DNA of 11,323 nucleotides, from the NCBI GenBank assembly GCA_964551645.1, contig CAZKDV010000081.1:1-11323 (forward strand), given 5' to 3'. This DNA is from CAZKDV01 sp964551645. GTDB taxonomy: Bacteria; Bacteroidota; Bacteroidia; Bacteroidales; DTU049. Positions 4,848 through 11,323 of this stretch are shown in pieces. The notes beneath the pieces were generated by a model. That model was not told the origin of the DNA. It was given only the letters and a program-made list of their open reading frames with translations, and made no database searches. Both the position numbers and the translations under genes were made by a program. Position 1 is the first letter of the stretch. Each line of letters starts with the position of its first letter.

Positions 4848-6779
4848 ATGAAAAAAATATTCTTTATTTCTTTAACATTTGTTTTAGCAATCAACTTGTC
4901 CTTTGCACAAATTAGCGAATATCCTTATCAAAAAATCAAATCAGCCGAAATAAAAAGAAAAATTGAAAACGATAGATTAAAGTCAAAATATGATATTGGA
5001 GATAATTATGACATCAAATATTACAGATTAGAGTGGTTTATTAATCCTGAAACGCTGTACATCAAGGGAAAAGTAAGTCCACATTTTGTTACCACTAAGG
5101 ACAACACACAATTAATATCTCTTGAACTTGCTGATAATTTGGTTGTTGATAGTGTTTTAAGGCAAAATAATCATCTTAACTATACGCACACAAATAGAAA
5201 ATTAGAAATAGATTTAAACACGACATTAGAAGAAGGAGTTTTAGACTCTATTACAATATACTATCAAGGTGTTCCCATTGAAAGTGGCGGATTTAGCAGT
5301 TTTACACAAGATTATCAAAATGGGATTCCAATTATTTGGACATTATCACAACCTTATGGTTCAAGCGATTGGTGGCCATGCAAAAACGCTTTAAATGATA
5401 AAATTGATTCGGTAGATATTATAATAAGCACTCCATCAAAATATAAAGCTGCAAGCAATGGCATTCTGATTAATGAAACAAGCAACGAAAACATTACAAG
5501 CTATCATTGGAAACATCGCTATCCGATTGAAGCATATTTAATTGGAATTGCAGTTACTCAATATAGCATATATTCTGATTTTGCCGAACTATCCACCGGA
5601 CAACTTGAAATATTAAATTATGTGTTTCCTGCCAACTTAGCTTCTGCAAAAAAAGAAACACCTCAAATCATTCCGATTATTCAATTGTTTGATTCTTTAT
5701 TCGGGGCTTATCCTTTTCATCTTGAAAAATACGGACACGCTCAATTTGGCTGGAATGGCGGCATGGAACATCAAACTATGAGCTTTATGAAAAACTTTAG
5801 TTTCGACTTAATGGCTCACGAATTGGCACATTCATGGTTTGGCAATGCAATTACTTGCAATTCGTGGAAAGATGTTTGGTTAAATGAAGGGTTTGCTACT
5901 TATCTAAGTGCTTTAACTTATGAATATTTATTTACAGACCAAAAATGGAATAATTGGAAATCGTGGACAGTAAATCATATAACAAATGAAAATGCTGGTT
6001 CAGTTTATTGCCCCGACACAAGTGATATTTATAGAATTTTTAATGGACGACTATCTTACTATAAAGGAGCTTATGTTTTGCACATGCTAAGATGGCTTGT
6101 TGGAGGTGAAAACTTTTATCAATCATGTCGCAACTACCTCAATGACAACAAACTACGATATAATTATGCCAAAACCGAAGACTTGCAATATCATTTTGAA
6201 AAACAATGCAATATGGATTTAGATTGGTTTTTTCAACAATGGATTTACGGAGAAGGACATCCCAGCTACTTTATAGATGCACAAATTACTTCAACAAATA
6301 AAGTTTTACTTTTTGTAAAACAAACTCAATCTCATCCAAGTGTGGAGTTCTTCAAAATGCCACTACCAATTAAATTCAGCAATAACGAACAAGACACCAC
6401 TTTAATTTTCAACAATACTACAAATAATCAAGATACCGTTTTTCAACTCTCCTTCACTCCTACTGAAATTATATTTGACCCCGATTTATGGATATTATCA
6501 CGAAATAACAACATAGTCCTTAATCTTCCACAAAACGAAGCTAAAACAGACATTATGGTTTATCCTAATCCTGTCAAAGATAAATTAAACATTGAAACGA
6601 GCAATGCACATATACTAAATATTAACATAATTGATATGAACGGAAAAGTAGTTGCCACAAAAAAACTTACAAACAGCAAACAGCATACTATTTCGACAGC
6701 AAGGCTTTCAAAAGGCAATTACATATTAAATATCAGATGGGAAAATGGTAGTTATAGTTCAATTATAAGCAAACAGTAA
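4848..6779 (+). CDS. Secreted M1-family metallo-aminopeptidase with type IX secretion sorting domain
   Basis: This 643-residue zinc peptidase is expected to remove N-terminal residues from peptides outside the cell or on its surface. A signal peptide is seen at 1-20 (hydrophobic core, then SFA before Q21). The M1 N-terminal beta domain follows (about 50-240). The catalytic domain has GGMEH (304-308), a variant of the substrate-binding GxMEN motif, and the zinc site HELAH (324-328) with E347 exactly 18 residues later in WLNEGFA. Y404 in YYKGA is the likely transition-state tyrosine. A beta-sandwich region follows from about 470. The last ~75 residues (568-643), starting with DIMVYPNPVKDKLNIE, are a type A T9SS sorting domain, cleaved or lipidated on export in known systems. 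All catalytic residues are present, so it should be active. It is divergent from the Fic gene and seems monocistronic or loosely linked to the permease gene 76 bp downstream. Confidence 0.95.
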   Translation: MKKIFFISLTFVLAINLSFAQISEYPYQKIKSAEIKRKIENDRLKSKYDIGDNYDIKYYRLEWFINPETLYIKGKVSPHFVTTKDNTQLISLELADNLVVDSVLRQNNHLNYTHTNRKLEIDLNTTLEEGVLDSITIYYQGVPIESGGFSSFTQDYQNGIPIIWTLSQPYGSSDWWPCKNALNDKIDSVDIIISTPSKYKAASNGILINETSNENITSYHWKHRYPIEAYLIGIAVTQYSIYSDFAELSTGQLEILNYVFPANLASAKKETPQIIPIIQLFDSLFGAYPFHLEKYGHAQFGWNGGMEHQTMSFMKNFSFDLMAHELAHSWFGNAITCNSWKDVWLNEGFATYLSALTYEYLFTDQKWNNWKSWTVNHITNENAGSVYCPDTSDIYRIFNGRLSYYKGAYVLHMLRWLVGGENFYQSCRNYLNDNKLRYNYAKTEDLQYHFEKQCNMDLDWFFQQWIYGEGHPSYFIDAQITSTNKVLLFVKQTQSHPSVEFFKMPLPIKFSNNEQDTTLIFNNTTNNQDTVFQLSFTPTEIIFDPDLWILSRNNNIVLNLPQNEAKTDIMVYPNPVKDKLNIETSNAHILNINIIDMNGKVVATKKLTNSKQHTISTARLSKGNYILNIRWENGSYSSIISKQ

Positions 6780-6827
6780 TATGTAGCAGTTTCAAAGTAA
6801 TATCGGAACAATTTCAAAAGAAACTCT

Positions 6828-6835
6828 TACTTTTG
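6828..6835 (+). promoter_or_regulatory. Putative -7 box before the LptF/LptG-like gene
   Basis: TACTTTTG fits TAnnTTTG and ends 20 nt before the ATG at 6856. No strong -33 element is seen. A weak 6-bp inverted repeat, AGTTTC (6789-6794) and GAAACT (6820-6825), lies just upstream, between the aminopeptidase stop and this box. Confidence 0.4.
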
Positions 6836-6855
6836 CAATATCAACAAACAGCTAA

Positions 6856-8313
6856 ATGCGAAACAATCCATTTAAAATAAGAAAGTTGGATTTTATGTTC
6901 ATCAAGTCATACATAGGTCCGCTATTGCTTACATTTTGCATTTCAGTTTTTGTTTTATTAATGCAGTTTTTATGGAAATATGTTGATGACTTAGTTGGCA
7001 AAGGATTAGACACATACATTATTATGCAATTGATGTATTACGCCTCAATTACATTTATCCCATTAGCTTTGCCCCTTGCAATACTGTTATCATCTTTAAT
7101 GACTTATGGCAACTTTGGAGAGCATTATGAATTGGCAGCGGCAAAATCAGTCGGAATTTCATTAAAGAAAATGATGTATCCACTTGCTGTAGTTTGTATT
7201 TTACTCGCAGGTTTTGCTTTTTTCTTCTCAAATAATATGCTTCCTTATGCAAATCTAAAAATGCGTTCAATACTATACGATGTTACAAACACTAAACCTG
7301 CACTAAATATCAAAGAAGGTATTTTTTATCGCGACATTGATAATATTGTGTTAAAAATTGGGCGAAAAGAAAAAGATGGGAAAAGCATAAAAAACATACT
7401 AATATACGACCACTCTAAATATTCAGGCAACACTTCAATCACTATGGCTGAATCAGGCTATATGGAAACTACCAAAGATGAAAAATATTTAACATTACAA
7501 TTATATAATGGATATTCATTTAATGAACAATTTGATAATCGCGAACACTATATTAGCAGACCACTTGAAAGAGTGTATTTTAAAGAGCAATATCGCCGTT
7601 TTGATTTATCATCATTTGCTATGCAAAGAACAGATGAAAATTTCTTCAAAGATCATTATCAAATGATGAATATCAAACAATTAAACTATTCAACAGACAG
7701 CCTTCGCAAACACATTGCAGAAAAACAAAACAATAACTACAAAAACCTCATCTCCTATTGGTATTATTTTTCCACTCGTGATGGTTCATATATTAAAACG
7801 CATAACAAAAACGATAAATACTTTATTAACGAATTATCAAACGATGAAAAAACAACCTACTATGGTCAAGGTTTGCAAAGTGCAAAAAACATGAAAGAAA
7901 TGGCAAGCTATCAAAATATAGAAATACAACAACTTAATAAATACATAATAAGATATAAAATTGAATATTATAGGAAATTCACTCTTTCTGTTGCTTGCAT
8001 CATACTTTTTTTCATTGGTGCTCCCTTAGGAGCAATAATAAGAAAAGGAGGATTGGGCTTACCCTTAGTAGTAGCAGCATTGATATTTATTTTTTATTAT
8101 ATATTATCAATCACAGGTGAAAAATTTGCCAAAGAAGGAGTTTGGACTCCTATTTACGGGATGTGGCTATCTTCCATAATACTCCTGCCATTTGGAGCGT
8201 GGTTGACATATAAAGCAACTACCGACAGTCAGATTTTAGATTCAGATTGGTATTCAACATTATTAGACAGATTTAAAAAACATAAAAAGAATGAAGATAT
8301 TACAAATATGTAA
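6856..8313 (+). CDS. LptF/LptG (YjgP/YjgQ) family lipopolysaccharide export permease
   Basis: This 485-residue inner-membrane protein belongs to the LptF/LptG permease family, the transmembrane subunits of the LptB2FG ABC transporter that extracts lipopolysaccharide from the inner membrane and hands it to the periplasmic bridge. Six membrane segments are visible in the family pattern: three at the N-terminus (about 18-40, 60-82, 107-125) and three at the C-terminus (about 374-395, 400-420, 433-452). Between them is a large periplasmic domain, with a beta-rich part (about 150-245) and a Lys/Asn-rich helical part (about 260-370). YELAAAKSVGISLKKM (91-106) is the coupling-helix region that contacts the ATPase, and FIGAPLGAIIRKGGLGLP (386-403) is a family signature. 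It is longer than the ~360 residues of E. coli LptF or LptG, which is usual in Bacteroidota as I recall. I cannot say which of the two it is. Its 3' end overlaps the glycosyltransferase gene by 23 bp. Confidence 0.92.
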   Translation: MRNNPFKIRKLDFMFIKSYIGPLLLTFCISVFVLLMQFLWKYVDDLVGKGLDTYIIMQLMYYASITFIPLALPLAILLSSLMTYGNFGEHYELAAAKSVGISLKKMMYPLAVVCILLAGFAFFFSNNMLPYANLKMRSILYDVTNTKPALNIKEGIFYRDIDNIVLKIGRKEKDGKSIKNILIYDHSKYSGNTSITMAESGYMETTKDEKYLTLQLYNGYSFNEQFDNREHYISRPLERVYFKEQYRRFDLSSFAMQRTDENFFKDHYQMMNIKQLNYSTDSLRKHIAEKQNNNYKNLISYWYYFSTRDGSYIKTHNKNDKYFINELSNDEKTTYYGQGLQSAKNMKEMASYQNIEIQQLNKYIIRYKIEYYRKFTLSVACIILFFIGAPLGAIIRKGGLGLPLVVAALIFIFYYILSITGEKFAKEGVWTPIYGMWLSSIILLPFGAWLTYKATTDSQILDSDWYSTLLDRFKKHKKNEDITNM

Positions 8314-9478
8314 CAAATCTCCTATTCCTCCAAAAGAAGGCGGTCCAATTGCAATGTATCATCTTGCACAAGCACTAATATCTGCAGGACATAGTGTTGA
8401 TGTATTAGCAATTGAAACTCCCAAATATACTGCTTCTAAAAAAGATATTGACAAATACACCAATAGTTCGTACACATATCAGGCTGTTTTTGTTGATACA
8501 ACAATAAAGCTCATCTCTGCTGCATATTCTTTTCTCCGAAACGCACCTTATCATGTTGAACGATTTGAAAGCAATAAAGTTAAAAAACAACTCAAAAACA
8601 TGTTAAAATCGAAGCAATATGATATTATACTGTTTGAAACCCTATATATGACTCCATATTTGCATATATGCAGAAAGTTCTCAAAAGCCACTTGTGTACT
8701 TCGTTCACATAATATCGAACATCAAATATGGGAAAGGCTGAAAGACAATGAAACTAATTTACTTAAAAAACTTTATCTCACTCAACTAACTAATGCACTA
8801 AAAAGGTACGAACAAAAGCATCTTGACAAATACGATGCAATTGCATGTATTTCGCAAGGAGAAGTACAATATTACAATTCTTTTACAAGTCTAAATAAAA
8901 TAAAAGTTATTCCCTTTGGAGTTGAAATTCAAAATACTAAGATTAATAACGAAATCAACAACTTTTACCATATCGGCTCAATGGACTGGCTTCCAAACAT
9001 TGAGGGAATTGAATGGCTCATCAAAAAAGTTTTGCCTATACTACAAAAGTCTGAAAACAACATAAAACTGTTTCTTGCAGGTCGAAATATGCCTGAATGG
9101 CTAAGTTCTTTCCAAAACGAAATACTTGAAGTTATTGGAGAAGTTGATGACATCAATACATTTCTTCACGACAAAGCAGTTCTTGTTGTGCCACTTTTTT
9201 CGGGTAGCGGAATACGAATTAAAATTATTGAAGCAATGTCCTTAGGGAAAATTGTTATTTCAACAAGTTTGGGTGCTGAAGGTATTGCTTATCAAAATGA
9301 AAAGAATATACTTATTGCTGATACAGCAGAAGCATTTGCAAAAACTATGATTGAAGTTTCACAAAATATTGATAATTACAAGCAAATTGGAGTAGAAGCA
9401 AAAAAACTAATCGAACAAAAACATTCGTATAATAATGTAATTGACAGTTTTAACAATCTGATTGACAAAAACACTTAA
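8291..9478 (+). CDS. Group 1 (GT4-like) glycosyltransferase
   Basis: This 395-residue cytoplasmic or membrane-associated GT-B fold enzyme probably transfers a sugar from a nucleotide-sugar donor in the making of a surface glycan; donor and acceptor cannot be read from the sequence. The N-terminal Rossmann-like half begins MKILQICNKSPIPPKEGG (1-18) with the glycine-rich acceptor loop and AMYHLAQALISAGHSVDVLA (21-40). LRSHNIEH (137-144) and CISQGE (186-191) are typical of this group. The C-terminal half has FYHIGSMDWLPNIEGIEWL (225-243), then PLFSGSGIRIKIIEAMSLGK (301-320). The second Glu of the EX7E motif is E314 and the first is replaced, as in the subgroup with GSGxRxKxxEAM. The ATG lies inside the end of the permease gene (23-bp overlap, different frame), so the two are probably translated from one transcript, linking the sugar transfer to envelope lipopolysaccharide. 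Confidence 0.93.
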   Translation: MKILQICNKSPIPPKEGGPIAMYHLAQALISAGHSVDVLAIETPKYTASKKDIDKYTNSSYTYQAVFVDTTIKLISAAYSFLRNAPYHVERFESNKVKKQLKNMLKSKQYDIILFETLYMTPYLHICRKFSKATCVLRSHNIEHQIWERLKDNETNLLKKLYLTQLTNALKRYEQKHLDKYDAIACISQGEVQYYNSFTSLNKIKVIPFGVEIQNTKINNEINNFYHIGSMDWLPNIEGIEWLIKKVLPILQKSENNIKLFLAGRNMPEWLSSFQNEILEVIGEVDDINTFLHDKAVLVVPLFSGSGIRIKIIEAMSLGKIVISTSLGAEGIAYQNEKNILIADTAEAFAKTMIEVSQNIDNYKQIGVEAKKLIEQKHSYNNVIDSFNNLIDKNT

Positions 9479-9508
9479 TTATACTTTTTAACATAAACTT
9501 AAATATCA

Positions 9509-9516
9509 TATTTTTG
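9509..9516 (+). promoter_or_regulatory. Putative -7 box before the small exported-protein gene
   Basis: TATTTTTG followed by CA fits TAnnTTTG and ends 26 nt before the ATG at 9543. The -33 region is only T/A-rich. This would give the small gene its own promoter despite the 64-bp gap to the glycosyltransferase. Confidence 0.4.
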
Positions 9517-9542
9517 CAAAACACACACTAAATAATATTACC

Positions 9543-9977
9543 ATGAAGTATCATTTTTTGCTAATTACTTTATCTGTTTTTATTTTATCAAACTGTCAAA
9601 TTTGCAGAAATAATATTAAAAGTCAAAACCTTAAAGAAATTAGTTTGTCAAACTCATTTGTAGTTGAAACCGATGATAATCCATTTAATATAGAAAAAGC
9701 AGAAATACAAGGCAATGAGCTACTTATTACTGTTAAATTTAAGGGCAATAAAAACAATGAATTTGATTTAATGTGGAATGGTGCAATTATGAAAAGTTTG
9801 CCACCAAAAGCACCATTATCATTAGTACGAAAAACATCTTCAAAAGCAGGAAACAAACAAATCACTATTTTGCTAAAATATGATTTGAATATATTTTTGG
9901 ATAAAATTCCAAACACAGAAAGCGTTGTATTATTGCTAAAAGGCTATGATAAAGAATTAATTTACAAAATGAGGTAG
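9543..9977 (+). CDS. Small exported or lipoprotein-like protein of unknown function
   Basis: This gene encodes 144 residues that I do not recognise. The first ~18 residues form a signal peptide: a short basic start, then LLITLSVFILS. It is followed by N18-C19, and C22 is three residues later. If C19 is a lipobox cysteine the protein is a lipoprotein, but Asn at -1 is atypical, so cleavage by signal peptidase I or simple periplasmic release remains possible. The mature part looks like a small beta-sandwich with alternating hydrophobic strands (ELLITVKFKG, 60-69; KQITILLKYDL, 105-115; SVVLLLKGYD, 127-136) and a conserved-looking EFDLMWNGAIMKSLPPKAP (73-91). It lies between two envelope-biogenesis genes on the same strand, which suggests a cell-envelope role without specifying it. 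Confidence 0.75.
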   Translation: MKYHFLLITLSVFILSNCQICRNNIKSQNLKEISLSNSFVVETDDNPFNIEKAEIQGNELLITVKFKGNKNNEFDLMWNGAIMKSLPPKAPLSLVRKTSSKAGNKQITILLKYDLNIFLDKIPNTESVVLLLKGYDKELIYKMR

Positions 9978-10017
9978 TAATTTATTTTCTCAATGCTTTT
10001 TAAGCTCAGCTTTGCAA

Positions 10018-10905
10018 ATGAAGAAAAAAGTCAAAAACATCATAGAATACAGTCTTTTTAGGACATTTAGCTTTATTGTATCTTTATGTTCATACAAAGC
10101 TCTTTATCGTCTGTCAGATGTAGTTGCTTTTGTTTTGCATAAAGTCATAAAATACAGATACAATACCATATCCGAGAATTTAAACAAAGCATTCCCAGAC
10201 AAAAACGAATCCGAAATTCTTGAAATAATAAAAAACACATATCTTAATTTGAGCGATGTATTTTTGGAATCTCTAAAAAGTACTTCTTCAAAATTAGAAG
10301 AGCTTCAAGAACATTTTCATATAAATAATCTTGCCCTACTTGACGACCATTTTCAAAACAAAACAAGTTGCATGATATTAGCGGCACATTATGGCAACTG
10401 GGAACTAATTACGAATGGATTGCTAAAATCGCAATTTAGAGTTTGTGCATTATATAAACCACTGCGAAACACCATTACCGACAAATATGTTTCAAACAAA
10501 CGCAAGCAACACGGAATACACCTATTCCCGATGTCAAAAGCTGCATATATGATAAAAAACAATATCAATCAGCCTTCTGTATTTTTATTTATCGCCGACC
10601 AAAGTCCGGGCAATATCGAAAAAGCAATATGGCTAAAATTTATGAATAGAGAAACGCCTGTTTTGCACGGACCAGATACAATTGCCACTAAGTTCAATAT
10701 TCCCGTGTATTATTTATCTGTCAATAGAGTAAGCAGAGGAAAATATGTTGCTGAATTAACTTCTATTTCAGAAAACCCCAAAAATCTTAATTATGGGAAT
10801 ATTACGCAACTTTATATGAACAAATTGGAAGAAATACTTATAATGAACCCTGAAAACTGGCTGTGGTCTCACAAAAGGTGGAAACACGCAAAAGACAAAA
10901 ATTAA
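10018..10905 (+). CDS. LpxL/HtrB-type lipid A (Kdo2-lipid A) acyltransferase
   Basis: This 295-residue inner-membrane enzyme belongs to the bacterial lipid A biosynthesis acyltransferase family (PF03279 type), which adds a secondary acyl chain to the lipid A precursor from acyl-ACP. A hydrophobic N-terminal anchor spans about 13-42. The catalytic HxxxxE motif is H124 and E129 in AAHYGNWE. ADQSP (193-197) and the C-terminal WLWSHKRWK (281-289) are family marks. Length is typical. ATG at 10018 is chosen as start. A TTG at 10012 is in frame, but it lies inside the promoter-like CAGCTTTG (10007-10014) and would add only two residues. It follows the exported-protein gene by 40 bp. Its stop overlaps the stop of the convergent DUF2007 gene by 4 bp (10902-10905), leaving no room for a terminator between them. 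Confidence 0.93.
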   Translation: MKKKVKNIIEYSLFRTFSFIVSLCSYKALYRLSDVVAFVLHKVIKYRYNTISENLNKAFPDKNESEILEIIKNTYLNLSDVFLESLKSTSSKLEELQEHFHINNLALLDDHFQNKTSCMILAAHYGNWELITNGLLKSQFRVCALYKPLRNTITDKYVSNKRKQHGIHLFPMSKAAYMIKNNINQPSVFLFIADQSPGNIEKAIWLKFMNRETPVLHGPDTIATKFNIPVYYLSVNRVSRGKYVAELTSISENPKNLNYGNITQLYMNKLEEILIMNPENWLWSHKRWKHAKDKN

Positions 10906-11165
10906 TCCTCATCAGGTTCTAAATCTTCTTTTTGCAAATTAGCATTAAATTCTTCTAACAACTCTCTCGCTCTATCAATCTCATCATTTGCAACCATAAT
11001 TTTATATCCATCAAAAGCAGGCAAAAGATAGGGATTTATAGTAAGCGTAAGCTCATCTTGCAGCCATGAATATATGCCATTGCTTTCAAGAAATGATTGA
11101 ATTAAATATGCTCTATACAAACTTTCTGCACCTATTAACAATACAAATTTTTTTTCCTCTTTCAT
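10902..11165 (-). CDS. Small DUF2007-type putative signal-transducing protein
   Basis: This 87-residue soluble protein fits the DUF2007 family (PF09413, described as a putative prokaryotic signal-transducing domain; molecular role unknown). The visible pattern is a beta strand (KFVLLIGA), a helix (SLYRAYLIQSFLESNGI), a strand with WLQDELTLTINPYLLPAFDGYKIMV, and a helix DEIDRARELLEEFNA, ending in an acidic tail (EDLEPDED). The frame is open 12 residues farther upstream to an ATG at 11201. I choose the ATG at 11165 because the family begins near there and because the likely promoter box (11171-11178) lies inside the longer version. It converges on the acyltransferase gene with a 4-bp overlap of stop codons. 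Confidence 0.8.
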   Translation of the reverse strand: MKEEKKFVLLIGAESLYRAYLIQSFLESNGIYSWLQDELTLTINPYLLPAFDGYKIMVANDEIDRARELLEEFNANLQKEDLEPDED

Positions 11166-11170
11166 GTTTA

Positions 11171-11204
11171 CAAATTTACTAAGATTTGAAATAAAAAGCA
11201 CAAA
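11171..11204 (-). promoter_or_regulatory. Putative promoter of the DUF2007 gene
   Basis: On the minus strand TAAATTTG (11178-11171) fits TAnnTTTG, and TTTG at 11204-11201 is a possible -33 element 22 bases away, slightly long. The box ends 5 nt before the ATG at 11165, which predicts an almost leaderless transcript. Beyond 11205 the sequence is A/T-rich and I see no further feature to the window end. Confidence 0.5.
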
Positions 11205-11323
11205 AAATATTTTTTAAAAGTAAAATTATGATAATTTGATTAACAAAAAAATGTAAAAACCACATAGTCATAAGTTAAAGTCTTTTTTGTTATTTATACT
11301 AAATATAAATTTATTTTTTTCTT

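Noticed and set aside
9623..9916. Minus-strand open frame of 97 codons opposite the small exported-protein gene
   Set aside because: The plus-strand frame has a signal peptide, a promoter-like box and a sensible composition; the minus frame has none of these.
10012..10017. TTG start for the lipid A acyltransferase
   Set aside because: It falls inside a promoter-like box and adds only two residues; ATG at 10018 is immediately available.
11258..11265. AACCACAT near the window end as a third copy of the repeat
   Set aside because: Only this octamer is shared with copies A and B and the flanks do not align.

Overview
The window looks like a chromosomal stretch from an AT-rich member of the Bacteroidota. 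Three things point there: an aminopeptidase with a C-terminal type IX secretion sorting domain, repeated TAnnTTTG (-7 type) promoter boxes in front of genes, and almost no Shine-Dalgarno sequences. I cannot assign an order or genus from the sequence alone.

Left part (1-4624), all genes on the minus strand. The window opens inside an AlkD-like DNA alkylation repair glycosylase (1-414, N-terminal part only). After a palindrome-rich intergenic element (522-622) comes a compact type II restriction-modification operon, read leftward: a small unrecognised protein (3225-3440), a Dam/D12-class adenine methyltransferase (2320-3228) and an AlwI-family restriction endonuclease (619-2313). The small gene and the methyltransferase overlap by 4 bp, and 6 bp separate the methyltransferase from the nuclease, so protection is translated before cleavage. 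Next is a winged-helix Fic protein (3596-4624) whose catalytic histidine is replaced by glutamine. Two roughly 88% identical direct repeats of about 107 bp (3447-3552 and 4713-4820) flank the Fic gene. Each sits upstream of an accessory module and carries the same leftward -7 box. The Fic upstream region also holds a symmetric array of four TGAGC/GCTCA sites about 21 bp apart. The tetranucleotide GATC, expected target core of the methyltransferase, is strikingly rare in the whole window (three copies by hand count).

Right part (4848-11201), mostly plus strand, is cell-envelope housekeeping: a secreted M1-family metallopeptidase with a T9SS sorting domain (4848-6779), an LptF/LptG-type lipopolysaccharide export permease (6856-8313) overlapping a family-4-like glycosyltransferase (8291-9478), a small exported or lipoprotein-like protein of unknown function (9543-9977), and an LpxL/HtrB-type lipid A acyltransferase (10018-10905). 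A convergent small DUF2007-type gene (10902-11165, minus) closes the set. The last ~120 bases (11205-11323) are very AT-rich and I see no gene in them.

Reading: a defence/accessory block (restriction-modification plus Fic, about 619-4820), modular and bounded by repeats and imperfect palindromes, lies between a DNA repair gene and an envelope-biogenesis/secretion region. No RNA genes, CRISPR array, transposase or integrase is visible, and no intergenic gap exceeds about 225 bases.
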